NCBI GenBank assembly: GCA_003117195.1
Contig: BDSI01000006.1
Span: 62,001 to 126,000, forward strand
DNA from: Eudorina sp. 2006-703-Eu-15
Taxonomy: Eukaryota; Chlorophyta; Chlorophyceae; Chlamydomonadales; Volvocaceae
Direction: 5' to 3'
DNA: 64,000 bases
How positions within the stretch are numbered: position 1 is the first letter of the stretch; every line of letters begins with the position of its first letter. Below are positions 23,731 through 36,000 of the stretch, piece by piece. The position numbers and the translations under genes are program-made. The notes below the pieces were generated by a model that did not search any database, was not told where the DNA came from, and was given only the letters and a program-made list of their open reading frames with translations.

Positions 23731-26700
23731 ATGTCAAGTCAGATCTACTCCTTGCGTGGCAAGCGGTTCTACTGGGCGCTGTTTGCTTGCATGGTCGCGC
23801 TGGGCCTGGACTGCGTTCCTCAGGTATGCTAATCGTCAGTAACTTGAAAATTGAACCCACGCAAAGCCACGGTCCCCAGCCCCCACATCATTTGCCACTG
23901 TCCCCGTCGCTCCTCCTACCAATCCGCGCCGGCCTCCCCCTCCCCCTCCACATCCAGGCGCCGGCGGGGCCCCGAACCGTGACGCTTGCAGCAGCTGCTG
24001 AGTCGTCCCGGGGCTCCCGGACCTCGCGTGCGAAAGCATCCGCATTGGAAGCGGGCGCCAGCGATGCGGAACTGAGGGGCGCCCTGGAGGCGCTGGACCT
24101 CAGGCCCCAGACCACCGTGGCGGGTGCCGGCGCCCCCTCCCCCGCCCGGCAAGGCCTGCGGATCCCCAAGGAGGAGTGGCTGCGGCGCCGCCAGGCCATC
24201 AAGGACAGCAGGTGCCCGGTCAACTGCACCCAGCACGGCACCTGCAACGAGGAACTGGGCAGGTAAGCTGGCACCGCTTTTCAAGGAGAGCGGGGCCGGG
24301 GTTGGTAGGCCTGCGCCGCAGGAGGGAGGAGAGCGGGGGACGAAGGGCGCCGCAATTCTTCTTCCAGCTGCCCAGGCAAGTCTGGGGGGTTAGGACTATA
24401 AGTCAATGAGCAAGCCCAGAACGGACCCAGTTGGGGGTGTTCCCCAAGGATGACGTCCGGTACTGATGTCGGAAGGCTTCCGAAGGTATCCGAAGCCCCA
24501 GTCAAGTCCATGGCCGCCCTGCACGGATGCAATCCTGCACCGTCGCTCAATCCCCCCCCCACGCACCCCCCCAACCCACACACCCGCAGGTGCGACTGCC
24601 CCCGCCACCGGGACGGCCCCAGCTGCGGTGAGGTGGTGGCCAAGGAGGTGCTGGCCCAGCGCTGCAAGGCGCAGGGGTACGACACCATCCGGGAGTGCCT
24701 CGACCGGGAGCAGGTGCGGAAGGGGAGGGGCGCCCGGGTTGGCCGGGTGGGTGGATAGGTGGATGGGTGGATGGGTGGATGGATGGATGACGCCGCATGG
24801 AGGAGGTGGAGGGAGAGGGAGAGGGGAAATGGCCGGGTGCTCCGGGTGTGTTGGGCAGGCCCTGGCCTCTCCCAACGCTGAGACCTGAGAGGGCCCGCTT
24901 TGTGCCCCGTGGTAGAGGCAATGGGTGTTGTGCCTGTGGCCTGCGGACGGGCTGGCGTCTGGGACGCGGCCTCAGCTGGGCCGCAGAGGTGCCCCAGATG
25001 CGGACCCACGGGCCCACTCGGGTGGACCCACGGGCCCCACTCGGGTGGACCCACGGGCCCCACTCGGGTGGACCCACGGCCCCACTCGGGTGGACCCACG
25101 GCCCCACTCGGGTGGACCCACGGGCCCCACTCGGGTGGACCCACGGGCCCCACTCGGGTGGACCCACGGGCCCCACTCGGGTGGACCCACGGGCCCACTC
25201 GGGTGGACCCACGGGCCCCACTCGGGTGGACCCACGGGCCCCACTCGGGTGGACCCACGGGCCCACTCGGGTGGACCACGGGCCCCACTCGGGTGGACCC
25301 ACGGGCCCACTCGGGTGGACCCACGGGCCCCACTCGGGTGGACCCACGGGCCCACTCGGGTGGACCCACGGGCCCCACTCGGGTGGACCCACGGGCCCCA
25401 CTCGGGTGGACCCACGGGCCCCACTCGGGTGGACCCACGGGCCCCACTCGGGTGGACCCACGGCCCCACTCGGGTGGACCCACGGGCCCACTCGGGTGGA
25501 CCCACGGGCCCCACTCGGGTGGACCCACGGGCCCCACTCGGGTGGACCCACGGCCCCACTCGGTGGACCCACGGCCCCACTCGGGTGGACCCACGGGCCC
25601 CACTCGGGTGGACCCACGGGCCCCACTCGGGTGGACCCACGGGCCCCACTCGGGTGGACCCACGGGCCCCACTCGGGTGGACCCACGGGCCCCACTCGGG
25701 TGGACCCACGGGCCCACTCGGGTGGACCCACGGCCCACTCGGTGGACCCACGGCCCCACTCGGTGGACCCACGGCCCCACTCGGGTGGACCCACGGGCCC
25801 GGACGGCTCAAGTGGTTGGGAAAGTGGATGGGACGGGGTACTGTCCCCTGGCCCGCAGCCCTAGCCGCCCTCCCTTCGTTTCCTGCGGCACCCTGGCCAC
25901 GACTGCCCCTGCCACCACCACCTGCTGCCGCCTCTCCCTCTTCCCCATCGCCCATAACTTCGATTGCAGGCGTGTGTCAACAACTGCAACCACCGCGGCG
26001 TGTGTATGGGCGGCTTCTGTCACTGCGCGCCAGGTGGTAGGGGGCCACTACCCGAGCGAGGGGCTGTCAGTGGGCCCCCCATTTCTCCATGGACTCTTTG
26101 TGGGGCCAGGCCAGGGAGGGCTTCGTCGGAGAATGGAATTAGGACTTTGAAAAGATAACAATAGGCGGAGAACCCGAGGGAGTCCGCATGGTGCGTCGCG
26201 GGGCATGCTTCCAGCGCAACTTAACGGACCTTGGTTGGTTGGCTTCCTCGGGGTCTCTGGCGGCTGGGTGGAGCAGCTGCCTGTTTTGAGGGAGGTGGTG
26301 TGTGTTGACGGCTTGACGCAGTGGGTACCATGTCGGGGAGCCCAGATCAGCGGGATGCCACGGCGCGCCGCCGCCACCGCCTCTGGAGGCCCGCCTTGCC
26401 CTCAGGCCAAGGGTGCTGTCGTTGAGCCTCGCTCTGCCTGCGCACCACCCCGCGCCCTGCATCCCCCTCCCTGCGCCTCCTCCCCCCCCACCTTCTCCCC
26501 CCTCCCCGCCACCAGGCTACTACGGCTCCGACTGCGCGCTGTCGCTGGGCCCCGACGGCAAACCCGTGCTGCTGGCGGGCTCGGGCTACACCCCCCGGGA
26601 GAAGCGGCCCTGGGTGTACGTGTACGAGCTGCCGCCCAAACTGGCAACATGGTGGGTGGGTGGGCGGGTGGGTGGGTAGGCGAGTGGGTGGATGGGCGAG

Positions 26701-29700
26701 TAGTAAGGAGCGAGAGTGGAAGTGCATCAGTGGGTGGGAGCGCGAGAGTTGGGTGCGTGTGTGTGAAGGCCGACTGCATGTGTGTTTGTTATTGTGTGGG
26801 GGGGGTCTGGGGGCAGATCGCGAGCTCACCGGGGGTTGGGGTTGCCGACTAAGGGCAGGTCGTGAGGGCTTCCTGCCGTGATGTGTGGGCCCGAGGGGCT
26901 AGACCTTCCTTCCACAACCAACCGACCAACCAACTAACCGACCAACCAACCCCCAGGTGCAACTTCCGGCGCCTGGACCGGGCGCTGCACGTGTACGTGT
27001 GGCAGCGGCTGCTTGGCAGCGGCGCCCGAGTGGCGGACGGGGACGTGGCGGACTACTACTTCCTGCCCGTGAGGCAGCGCAGGTGGGGCGGGGCGAGGAG
27101 GGCGGCGGAGGAGGTGGAGGTGGAGGAGGATTCGTCTGGAGGTGGCGGGGAAGGCCGGCTGCTGTCAAACCGAACCCGAACCCCACGATGCTTTGGCTGG
27201 TGGGCTGCCGCCGGGTATCCACCAGCCGCCTGCCTCCTCTTTGCGGCTAGAAGGCCAGCACGGCCACCGCGGGGCCTGTCTCTGACGAGCCTGAGGGCGT
27301 GCGATTCAAGCGCCCCACCCGCCGCCCCCTGGTGTCGAACCGCCTGACCGCCCTGCCCCTAACCCCCTCCGGCATCGCCCCTCCGGCAATCGCCCCTCCG
27401 GCCCCTCTGCCCTCTCTCCCCCCCTGGACAGCTTCGGGGAGTCCTGGGTGATGAAGGAGGCGATCGAGCACATCCGGCAGCACCACCCCTGGTGGAACCG
27501 AACGGGGGGCCACCGCCACTTCGTCATACACACGGGTGGGTGAGGCGGCGGGGGAGGGGCCGGCGGCCATCACCACCCTGAGAATTGACATAATGGGGTC
27601 CGAGGGCAGGGCGGGGCAGGGCAGAGCAGGGCAGGCGCAGCAGCGTGGATCAGACCGGGGCAAGGCTGCTGGTAGGTCCTCGGCACCCAGCGCGCCTCCA
27701 CTTCACCTTTTTTCCTTCAGGCGGCCCGCCAAGCCCCGCGGATTCGTGGGTCGAGGTTCGCCCTCCTTTGACGCACCCAAGTCGCCAGCAGCCCTGCGCG
27801 TCTTTGTCCAGTACTGCCCTATCGCCCCATCCCCGAGAGGAGTTTTCCCTGTGGCTGCTGCTGCTGATGATGATGATGATCTTACAGGCGACTGGGGCCT
27901 GGGCGAGGTGGCGGACGATGTACGGCAGATGGGTTGGAACATGTCCTGGCTGACACGTGAGTGCCGTACCCTCCGCCGGAGAGTTTCATGTGTGCAGGGG
28001 TGTGGGGTAATCGCATCCCCGCCTCTCCCCCCAACACGCCCGCCATAACTATCCCGACAGGCACGGGTTGCGCTTGTGTATTGTGATGATAGCATGTACG
28101 GCACCACGCAACTGGCCGGGTAACGGTCACAACGGAGGGCGGTGAGCATTTCTGTTCCCGCACCCCGCCGTTCCACCCTCCTGCGCTTAGCCGGGGTTCA
28201 AGTGGAACGCAACCCTCCTTCACCGCAACCCTTGAATGCCCCCACTCAACCGCCCCACCGCCTAACCCCAAATGCCGCGGCCCCCATCTCACCACCCGTC
28301 CCAATCTTCCTCTCCCAATCTCCACCCCTCCCTATCTCCTCCGTCCCCGCTCGGCCCCCAGACTGGGGCCTTTCGGTGGACCGACCGGAGATCCGGAGGT
28401 GGAACATGGCCTTCAGGCCGGAGCTGGTGCGCTTTGTTGGGGGTGGGGGCTGGAGAATGCAAGAGCGGTTAGAGGTGGAGCGTTCGCGTGGTTACCTTCA
28501 CCCTCCTTCTATGTTTTCGTCGTGTTCAGGACACCAGCAGCCACAGAAATCGGCCGAGACGCGTGTTCCCCGCCCCTCGGGGGAGGGGGTAACACCGCCG
28601 TCCTGGCCGGTTCCTGGCTGTGTTTAGAGAGGAGAACCGCCCAATACAAACCAAGGACCAAGATACCATAATAACCTGCAATGTGTGTCTTCCTGGCTGT
28701 GTGTTATCTATAGGGAGGGGGTAGTGAACAACTACTACGCAATTGGTGATTTTTTAAGCGACTTCGCTGCCTTTATTGACACAGAGGGGGTGGCGAAGGC
28801 CGGAGCAGCGTGATAGGTGACCGGCTGGAGTCCGCGGGGCCCTGGACAGACTACAGGGAGGGAACCCGTAGTCTGCGCACCGCAGAGACTAGGCTTGCCC
28901 CAATTGCCCTGCCCTGTGCTTTCACGCAATCTCCCGGGTGTGTTTAAAATGCGCTGCATCCGGAGTCGTACACAGCCCTCCTCCGCTCACACCCCCCCTC
29001 CTCACCCCACTGCGCCCTCCACCCCCCCCCCGTTCCCCCGGCCCGCTCAGGACGTGGTCATCCCCGTCTACATCTCCCCCGGCCACTTCGTGCAGTTTGG
29101 GATGACTCGCTCCCCGCTGCAACCCACCGCCAAGCAACGACCTCGTAACGCCAGCACGCTGTTCTTCGCGGGCCGCATCTGCCACAACGCGAGGTGGGGT
29201 GGGGTCTTGGGTGGGGTGGGGCGGGGTCTTGGGTGGGGTGGGGTGGGGCTAGGCCCCATCGGGACCTCGAGGAGCTCGCGAGGGGTTGCGGCGGGGCAAG
29301 AAACGGAAATGTCCCCGGTCAGGGTGGCAGTGCCAGCGCCTCGGTCTTGTTGGCTACCGCAGGACAAGGAAAAGGCCAAGGCAGGACGTCCTATGGAGGA
29401 CGCAACAAGGCACCCACCCACCCAACCCCTCGTGTTCCTCTGTGTACCCCTCTTGTTCTCCGTGCTCCAATGGTCCCGACGGCCACCCAGCCCCCCATAT
29501 GCGTTATTGTCCCTCCTGAGGACCTATTCCTCCGCATTGCACTGCGCTGCGCTGCGCTGCCGCCCCCTCCATGTCTCCGCCCCTCTTCACACTCGACTCT
29601 CACTGCACCCCACGCAACAGATGCGGTCCCCCTCCTGGTGCGGTCTCTGCCCGCACAGGTTACCCGACCCCAGCACCTTCCCCGAGTGCGGGGACGACAC

Positions 29701-31405
29701 GGTGGAGTGGTACGGCGGGGGAATACGGGAAAAGGTGCGTGGTCGGCCCTGGGTGAGCTGCAAGTGTTCATGCGTCCAACCGTCAGTGTATCCCATCAAA
29801 TATATACAAGTAAGCATGCATCCATCCACCCATCAACGACGCGCCCTTGACCCCTGCCTCTTCGTCCCCCTCTCCCCTATCTCCCCCCTGGAGTGCAGTT
29901 CTTCGTGGCCCACTGGAACCGTACGGGCTTCCACGTGGTTCGTACCGAGCCCCGATACGGCTACTACATGTCCAGGTCGGCCTTCTGTCTGGCGCCCCCG
30001 GGGGCAGGTCATGGACAGCGCCAGATCCAGGTGCGTGTGGATGGGGTCGGGAAGATGCGCGGAACGAGAAACCCGCCACACTGCTGGGTGGTCATCGTAG
30101 GCTGAAGCAAAGTTGCATGAGACACAAGACACGGCAGGCCTAGACGTCGTTGCGCCCCGCAGGGAACAAAACACCCGCATGCGTACCAAACCGTCCAGCC
30201 GCCGATGCACACCCTCCCCCCCGCCCCCCGCCTCTCTTTTCCCCAGGCGCTGTTCATGGGCTGCGTTCCCGTGATCGTGTCGGACGGGGTGGCTGAGCCC
30301 TTCGAGCCCGCCATCAGCTGGGAGGACTGGGGGGTGCGGATCCCCGAGGTGGACATCCCCCGGGCCCACACCATCCTGGAGGACATTTCCGCGGAGGAGT
30401 ACGGCAGGAAGCAGGTGGGCCTTACTAGCGTCACGGCGTGCTTCGCGAATGCGGGCTCTGTGAATGCGCCTGTGTGTGTGCGAGAAACCTGCCCGAAACA
30501 CCCAAAGGCACAAGATCCGAGACGACCTGTGAGACCTGTGCGCCATTGTGTGTATGTATACATCGTGTGCTGGGGCTTGCCCTGGGGCGCCGTTGATCCC
30601 TTTGGGGTCCGCTGTAACTTTCATTCATTCATTTATTCGTTCATTCATTCATTCGTTCATTCATTCATTCATTGTGTGGTTGTAATGCTGGCCCCCTACC
30701 TTCCACGTTCCTTCTTCTGTCGTCACTGCGCTCCTTTCTTGCATGTTCAAACTGCACCCCCTGTTTGCTGGGTTTGCCCCGGGCCCCCCTCCTGCACTCT
30801 CTGCGCAGTCTCGCATGCACTGCGCCGCCCAGCACATGCTGTACAGCACCGTCACGGGCGCCGTCATCGGTGAGGACGGCCGCTTCGACGCCTTCGAGAC
30901 GATGCTGGAGGTGCTGCGCGTCCGCGCCGCGCACCCCGGCGCCCCTCAGCAGGACTTCCGCCGCCTGGACCCCGACTTCGCCGCCTTCATGGACTGCAAG
31001 CCGCCGCCGGGCTTCAAATGGATCAACGCCACAGTGCCGCGGAAGACGCCCGCCAAGCCCAAACCCAAGCCCCAGGACGCGGCTGCGGCTGTGGCTGGGG
31101 CTCCGAATGCGACCCGCGGCGGCTTGACTGCGGCGGGCGCCGGGACCTTGGGCGGTGGCGGCAGTAGCACTGGCGGACTGGCGGCAGCGCGGGCCCCAGT
31201 TCTCTCGGCCGGCAACGACTCGGCGGCGGCGGCTCTGCCCCACGTGCCGGCACTGTGCAGCCACGCGGCCCGGGACATGCGCAACCGGGAGCGGTCCTGC
31301 TACTATTTCCTGCGGGGAGGGGGCTACATGGGCGCCCCCGGAGGGGCCATGTGCGCCAAGGGCTTCAAGACCCGACTGGCGCAGTGCCCCAGGCTGTGGG
31401 GCTGA
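23731..31405 (+). CDS. exostosin-family (GT47) glycosyltransferase with EGF-like repeats, copy 2
   Basis: Exons: 23731-23823, 23958-24262, 24590-24713, 25970-26033, 26516-26651, 26957-27082, 27432-27535, 27888-27956, 28362-28426, 29051-29193, 29659-29734, 29899-30030, 30247-30414, 30809-31405; 733 aa. A hydrophobic segment near residues 12-29 (FYWALFACMVALGLDCV) is a signal-anchor. A Ser/Ala-rich stem follows, then two EGF-like units (CPVNCTQHGTCNEELGRCDC and NNCNHRGVCMGGFCHC) and the exostosin domain from RPWVYVYELPP through AHWNRTGFHV and DGVAEPFEP. The C-terminal half has an Ala/Lys/Pro-rich insert and the same Cys-containing tail as copy 1. It is a type II Golgi glycosyltransferase by family; acceptor and donor sugars are unknown. 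The end of exon 9 is uncertain (GTGCGC or, four codons later, GTTGGG). It has more introns than copy 1. Confidence 0.85.
25002..25800. repeat. 22/23-bp minisatellite, about 35 copies, in intron 3 of exostosin copy 2
   Basis: The unit CACTCGGGTGGACCCACGGG plus CC or CCC is repeated across about 800 bp. Variation is mostly one-base length changes in the C or G runs, which shift the frame between units. It is GC-rich, contains GGGCCC and the imperfect palindrome GGGTGGACCC, and lies wholly within the intron between the two EGF-like units. Confidence 0.95.
30617..30675. repeat. (ATTC)n microsatellite
   Basis: A run of CATT/CATTC units with a few CGTT variants, in intron 13 of exostosin copy 2. 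Confidence 0.85.
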
Positions 31406-33027
31406 GGAGGAGGCGGTGGGGCCCTGGGGGATTCGAAGCCAGACGACCAGAAGGCGGGATAAAGAATACGGTACTCATACGGGGATCAATTGATGACGGT
31501 AGGACCTCGGGCGGATACTGATGAGGCCACTACAACACTGCATACAGCATGTGGGGCAGATATTTCGGGGTTTGGGGATGTTTTGGAGCTTCGGAGGCCT
31601 ACCCCGCGTTGTGCGTGGCTCCATGCACGGACCGCACATGCGGCAGTCGAGCCACGGCTTCAGTGACTAAGTCGGTCGTCATTGGGACCAGTGTGGGATA
31701 TCGCCCGGGTGGGTATCCCTGGTGCTGCCCAGCAGCGGAGCTGGACCGGATGAGCACCGCGGCCTGAGTGGGTTCCTGAGACGCTGTCAGGGGAGGTGGA
31801 CAAGTTTCGGAGAGGTTCAAGGCGGCGAGGCCGCTGCCGGGAACCGTGTCGGGAGACTGGGATGATCAACCAACGGTGCATCTCGGGGCGCTGATGTCAA
31901 ACCAACAGCACGCTGTGTGCCAGTCGTGTACGGCACATCTGTCCCTCCCGCATCTGATGTATCGTTGCCTCGAGCTCTCTCTCTCCAGGCGGCCGTGGTC
32001 GTGGTCGTGGTCGTGGTCGTCTCGCTCGTTGGGTGTTTGCGATGGCTTCCCTGATACATCTGCAGCCCGCCGAACTTTCTTCCCACTTTCTGAGCGCCTG
32101 CCCAGTAACTGCTGCTCCTCAAACTCCCGATGTGCTCCACCGGCTGGGAGGCAGAGCCCACGGGTCTCCTCAAACCGCTTCAAACCTTACGGGCGCTCAT
32201 TACGCCCACCCCACAACGGCACCAGCCTGAGTGCACACGCGCGCGCGCGCGGTCCAGTGTGGGTTTTTCATTCACATTCACTCCCGGCGGCTTCAAGAGC
32301 CCGCTTCGGAGTTCGGGTCCCCCCTCACTCGCCCGCCCGTCCGCATTCCTGAGCATTGCGGTGGCCGAATCTCGTTCGGGCCACCCGCTGTGCCCCCGGA
32401 CCAGGACCCCTCGAGAACCACCTCTTCTCCACACACGAGCGTACACACACACACAAACCCCTGCGTCATGGGGGCAATATGACGCGTATGGGCATTTTTG
32501 GGGGTCGCAGCTACGCGCCCTGCACGTCAACTTTTGTCAAAACGTTTCAGCTCAACACCGAGGCGGGTTATGGCGACGGTACCTGCCCCGGCCAGTGTCA
32601 GGACCGGCCATACATGATTACGATATCATACACACAACTCTCTCACAAAAACCTGCCCTGCATCGGAACCATACAGACCCCTCGCTGTCCTCGAGGCCCG
32701 ACCAGTAGTGACCACCGCCCCTGTCTGTCTCCGGGTATATTTTGGCGGATCAGGGTCGGGTCTGTTTCTTGTCAGCCCCCAAGTAAGGCCCCTTTCACCA
32801 CCCCAAATCCTCCCGTCACCGATGACCTGTCTACATCCGCGCTGTCGCAAGGACCACGCGGCGTGCAGCGATGGTTCTGCCACACATCCAAGATTGACAC
32901 CCGGCGGCAGCAGAAGCAGCAGCAGCCGCAGCAGCAACACCAGTAGCAGCGGCGGGCAGCCACACACCACACCGCCTTTATTTTACCACACCGCCTTGCT
33001 TCTCATTCCTCGCGCCCGCAGCGCAGC
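31406..33027. other. convergent intergenic region
   Basis: About 1.6 kb between two gene 3' ends facing each other. It should hold both 3' UTRs. A TGGTCG-type hexamer repeat occurs at about 31992-32022 and a CAG/GCAGCAG run at about 32905-32945. No coding sequence is recognised. Confidence 0.5.
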
Positions 33028-36000
33028 TCACAGCTCCTCATGTGGCGGACTGACCGGGGCGTCCTGCGGCTGCGACTGCTCCTCCTGCTCCCCACCCGCA
33101 CCCTCCCCCGCCCCCTCCGCAGCGGCCGCGGCTGCCGCCTCCGCAGCGCGCTTCAGCTCGCGCTCCCGGCGCCGCTCCTCCAGGCTCTCCCGGGCCTTAC
33201 GCAGCCGCTCCGCCATCCCCTCCTCCCAGTCCGCCTGCGCCACCGCCGCCCCGAACTCCGGGTCGTCCGCCAACAGCTTCCGCAGCCAGGAGGGCATGCC
33301 CTTGACGCCGTTCTCCCGCGCGTACTTCTTGAGCCCCTCGATGCGCGGGTCCTCCGCCTCCGCGGCCTCCTCACCGCCGCCCTGCGCCTCCCCCTCCTCC
33401 TCCCCGCCCTCCTCCGCGCCCTCCTGCTCGCCCGGGTCTGCGTCGCCCTGCACCTTGGTGCCGTCGTCCTCCGTGGGGGCGGTTGCGGTGTGGGCCTCGG
33501 CGGACGCCTGATCCTGGCGGTGGTGTGGGTGTTGGCGGCTTAGCCACTCGGTGGCCACCGCGACGTGGAGGGCAGCCCCCAGCGGCATCTGGTCCTCGTC
33601 CATCTTGAAGTGGGGCGAGTGGAGGCCCACGTGCGTGCCCTTGGAGCTGTCGCCGATGCCCAGGAAGGTGAAGCTGGCCTGGGCGGGGGAAAGGGAGGCA
33701 GGGAGGGGGAGGCGGGGACGGAGGGGGAGGGAAGGCGAGGACAGGGCGGTGGGTGAGAAGCGGGCGGCGTCTGGAATGGCGGGATGCTCTGGGATGGTCA
33801 CGGCACGGCACGGCATGGGCTGGACTTCGTGTGGAAGCCGGCGGGCCTGGGGCGGAGGTGATCGGGGGGCGAACAAGAGGCCGCCTGCGGCACCATCACC
33901 TCCCCGTAGCCCCCACCTCCCCCCACAGTCGCCCCACCTGCGGCACCACCTCCCCGTAGAAGGAGAAGTCCTCAGCCGCCATGGAGGGCTCCACCTGCTG
34001 CACCCAGGTCTCGGAGCCCAGCAGCCCCACCGCAACCTCGCGGACCAGGGAGGCCAGACCCTCCTCGTTCTGATCAACACAACACAACACAACCAACCAA
34101 CCAGGGAGCGGGGGAGTGGGGAGGGGCAAGGGGGCAGGTACTGGGACAGATACAAGTCGCAAGGGCGTGATATGCGCTGACTGCACGAGCGAAGATGAGG
34201 AACTTCGACGCCGCCAGGACCTGTTGCGACGATGACGGACCGCACCGAAGGTGGAATGGTGCCCAACACAACCCCACCCAGCCCAACCCAACGCAACCCA
34301 GCCAACCCAGATGAACCCACAGATTGTGTCCCGCCCAGATCCGCGTGTGTGTGTGTGTATGCCGGGCCACATGTACGGCACGTACCCGTGTGGGCGGGTA
34401 CGGCACGGCGCTCCACGTGACGTTGTCCACCCGGCAGCCGAACCCGGCGGCCGTCTCCACCACCGCCTGCTCCAGACGGCGGTGCAGGCGCTCGAAGGTT
34501 TCGGAGCTGAGCGCCCGTACGGTGCCGGACAGCTCCACGGACTCGGGGATGACGTTGGAGGCGCCCGGACCCGTGTTGAACCTGTGTGTGTGCGGGGGGG
34601 GGGGGGCAGAGGGGCCCCGGGGGTGGGTGGGTGAGGAAGGAAGGGGTCAGATAGAGGGCGCGTAGACAGCGGAAGTTAGGCAGGCGTGAATTGCGATGGG
34701 CGAGTCGGGGCCCGAGTCGAGATGTGGGGAGAGGTGTGGGGAGAGGTGTGGGGAGAGGTGTGGGGAGAGGTGTGGGGAGAGGCGTGGGGAGAGGCGGGTG
34801 GTTGCGGGTGGTGGTGCAGCGGCGGCTGCCCGCACTGTACGGCACCGTCATGCAGGCGGGCCGAGGGCAGCGAGTGACGGCGGACCCTGCCTTCCCGCCG
34901 AGCCCACCCGAGCCCTGCGGCCCTCCTCCCCCGCTTCTCGCATCCCGTCTCCCTCGCCCCACTCTGCCACTAAACCCATGTCAACAACACCCATGTCAGT
35001 ATCACCCAAGTAGCACTGCAGATGCTCTGCGCCCGGTTCTCCGCTCCACACACATACGCCCGGTGCACGCCCGCACCTGGCCACGGTGACCACCGCCGAG
35101 TCCAGGGGGGACGTCTCCCGGGCCACCAGCGCCTGCAGCGCCATCACCACCGCCGAGGCCGCCACCACGGGGTCACGGGCGGTGTGCGGCAGGGCGCCGT
35201 GGCCGCCCACGCCCCGCACCGTGAAGGCGAAGCGGTCCGAGGCCGCCATCGCCACACCCGCCCGGGTGCCCACCACACCTGGGTGAGGGCGATGTGGGCG
35301 AGGGTGATGATGGGTGTGTAGGTGGGTGAGTGCCCCCCCACCTGCACTGCACTGCAGGGAGGGAGCCCCCCCGAGCGGCCCCGAGCGCCCCAACAGCGAG
35401 CGCTGGGCTCCTCCTTCCCCCTCCCTCCTTCCCTTCCCCCTCCCTCCCTCCCTCCCTCCCTCCCCAGGGGGCCCCCCTCTAGCGACCCGAACCCCAAAAG
35501 ACCTGCGGGACGGCCCCTCCCCAGCCGCTCTTGCCGCTTCACGTGGCCCATAAGGCCCCCTTTGCCCGCCCATAAGGCCCCCTACCCTCACCCCGCGGCC
35601 TCCGGGCCGGCCCGGCCGTGTCGCCCCCCCACCTGTAACCGTTACGACGTCTTCGCCTCCCCGCCCCTCTCCCCCCCCGCGCCACCTCACCCGCACCTCA
35701 CGTACCCATCACAGCCCGCCCGACCGCCCTAGGCGCGCCACCACGCGGCACCCCACATGCAGGGGCTGCCCCGCTACGACCGGGCACGGTGGGGAGCCAT
35801 ATCCCGAACGTGGCCCGCCACCCGGTCGTCCGTTCCCGTGTCCCTGCCCCATGCTTACTCCCCCTGTCGTACATGCCGTACATGTCATACGGCCTCCCGT
35901 CCCCGTCCCATATCCCACTTCCCCTCGTCCGCCCTGTCCTCTTTCGCGCCGCGCTGCCGCCCCGCCATTCTCGCATACTGCCTTCTTTCTGATGTTTGCT

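Noticed and set aside
24281..26150. Long open frames of 320-500 aa on both strands over the minisatellite
   Set aside because: They consist of repeated Gly/Pro/Trp/His units made by the 23-bp repeat and cross introns and exons of the exostosin gene; an artefact of repeat length.
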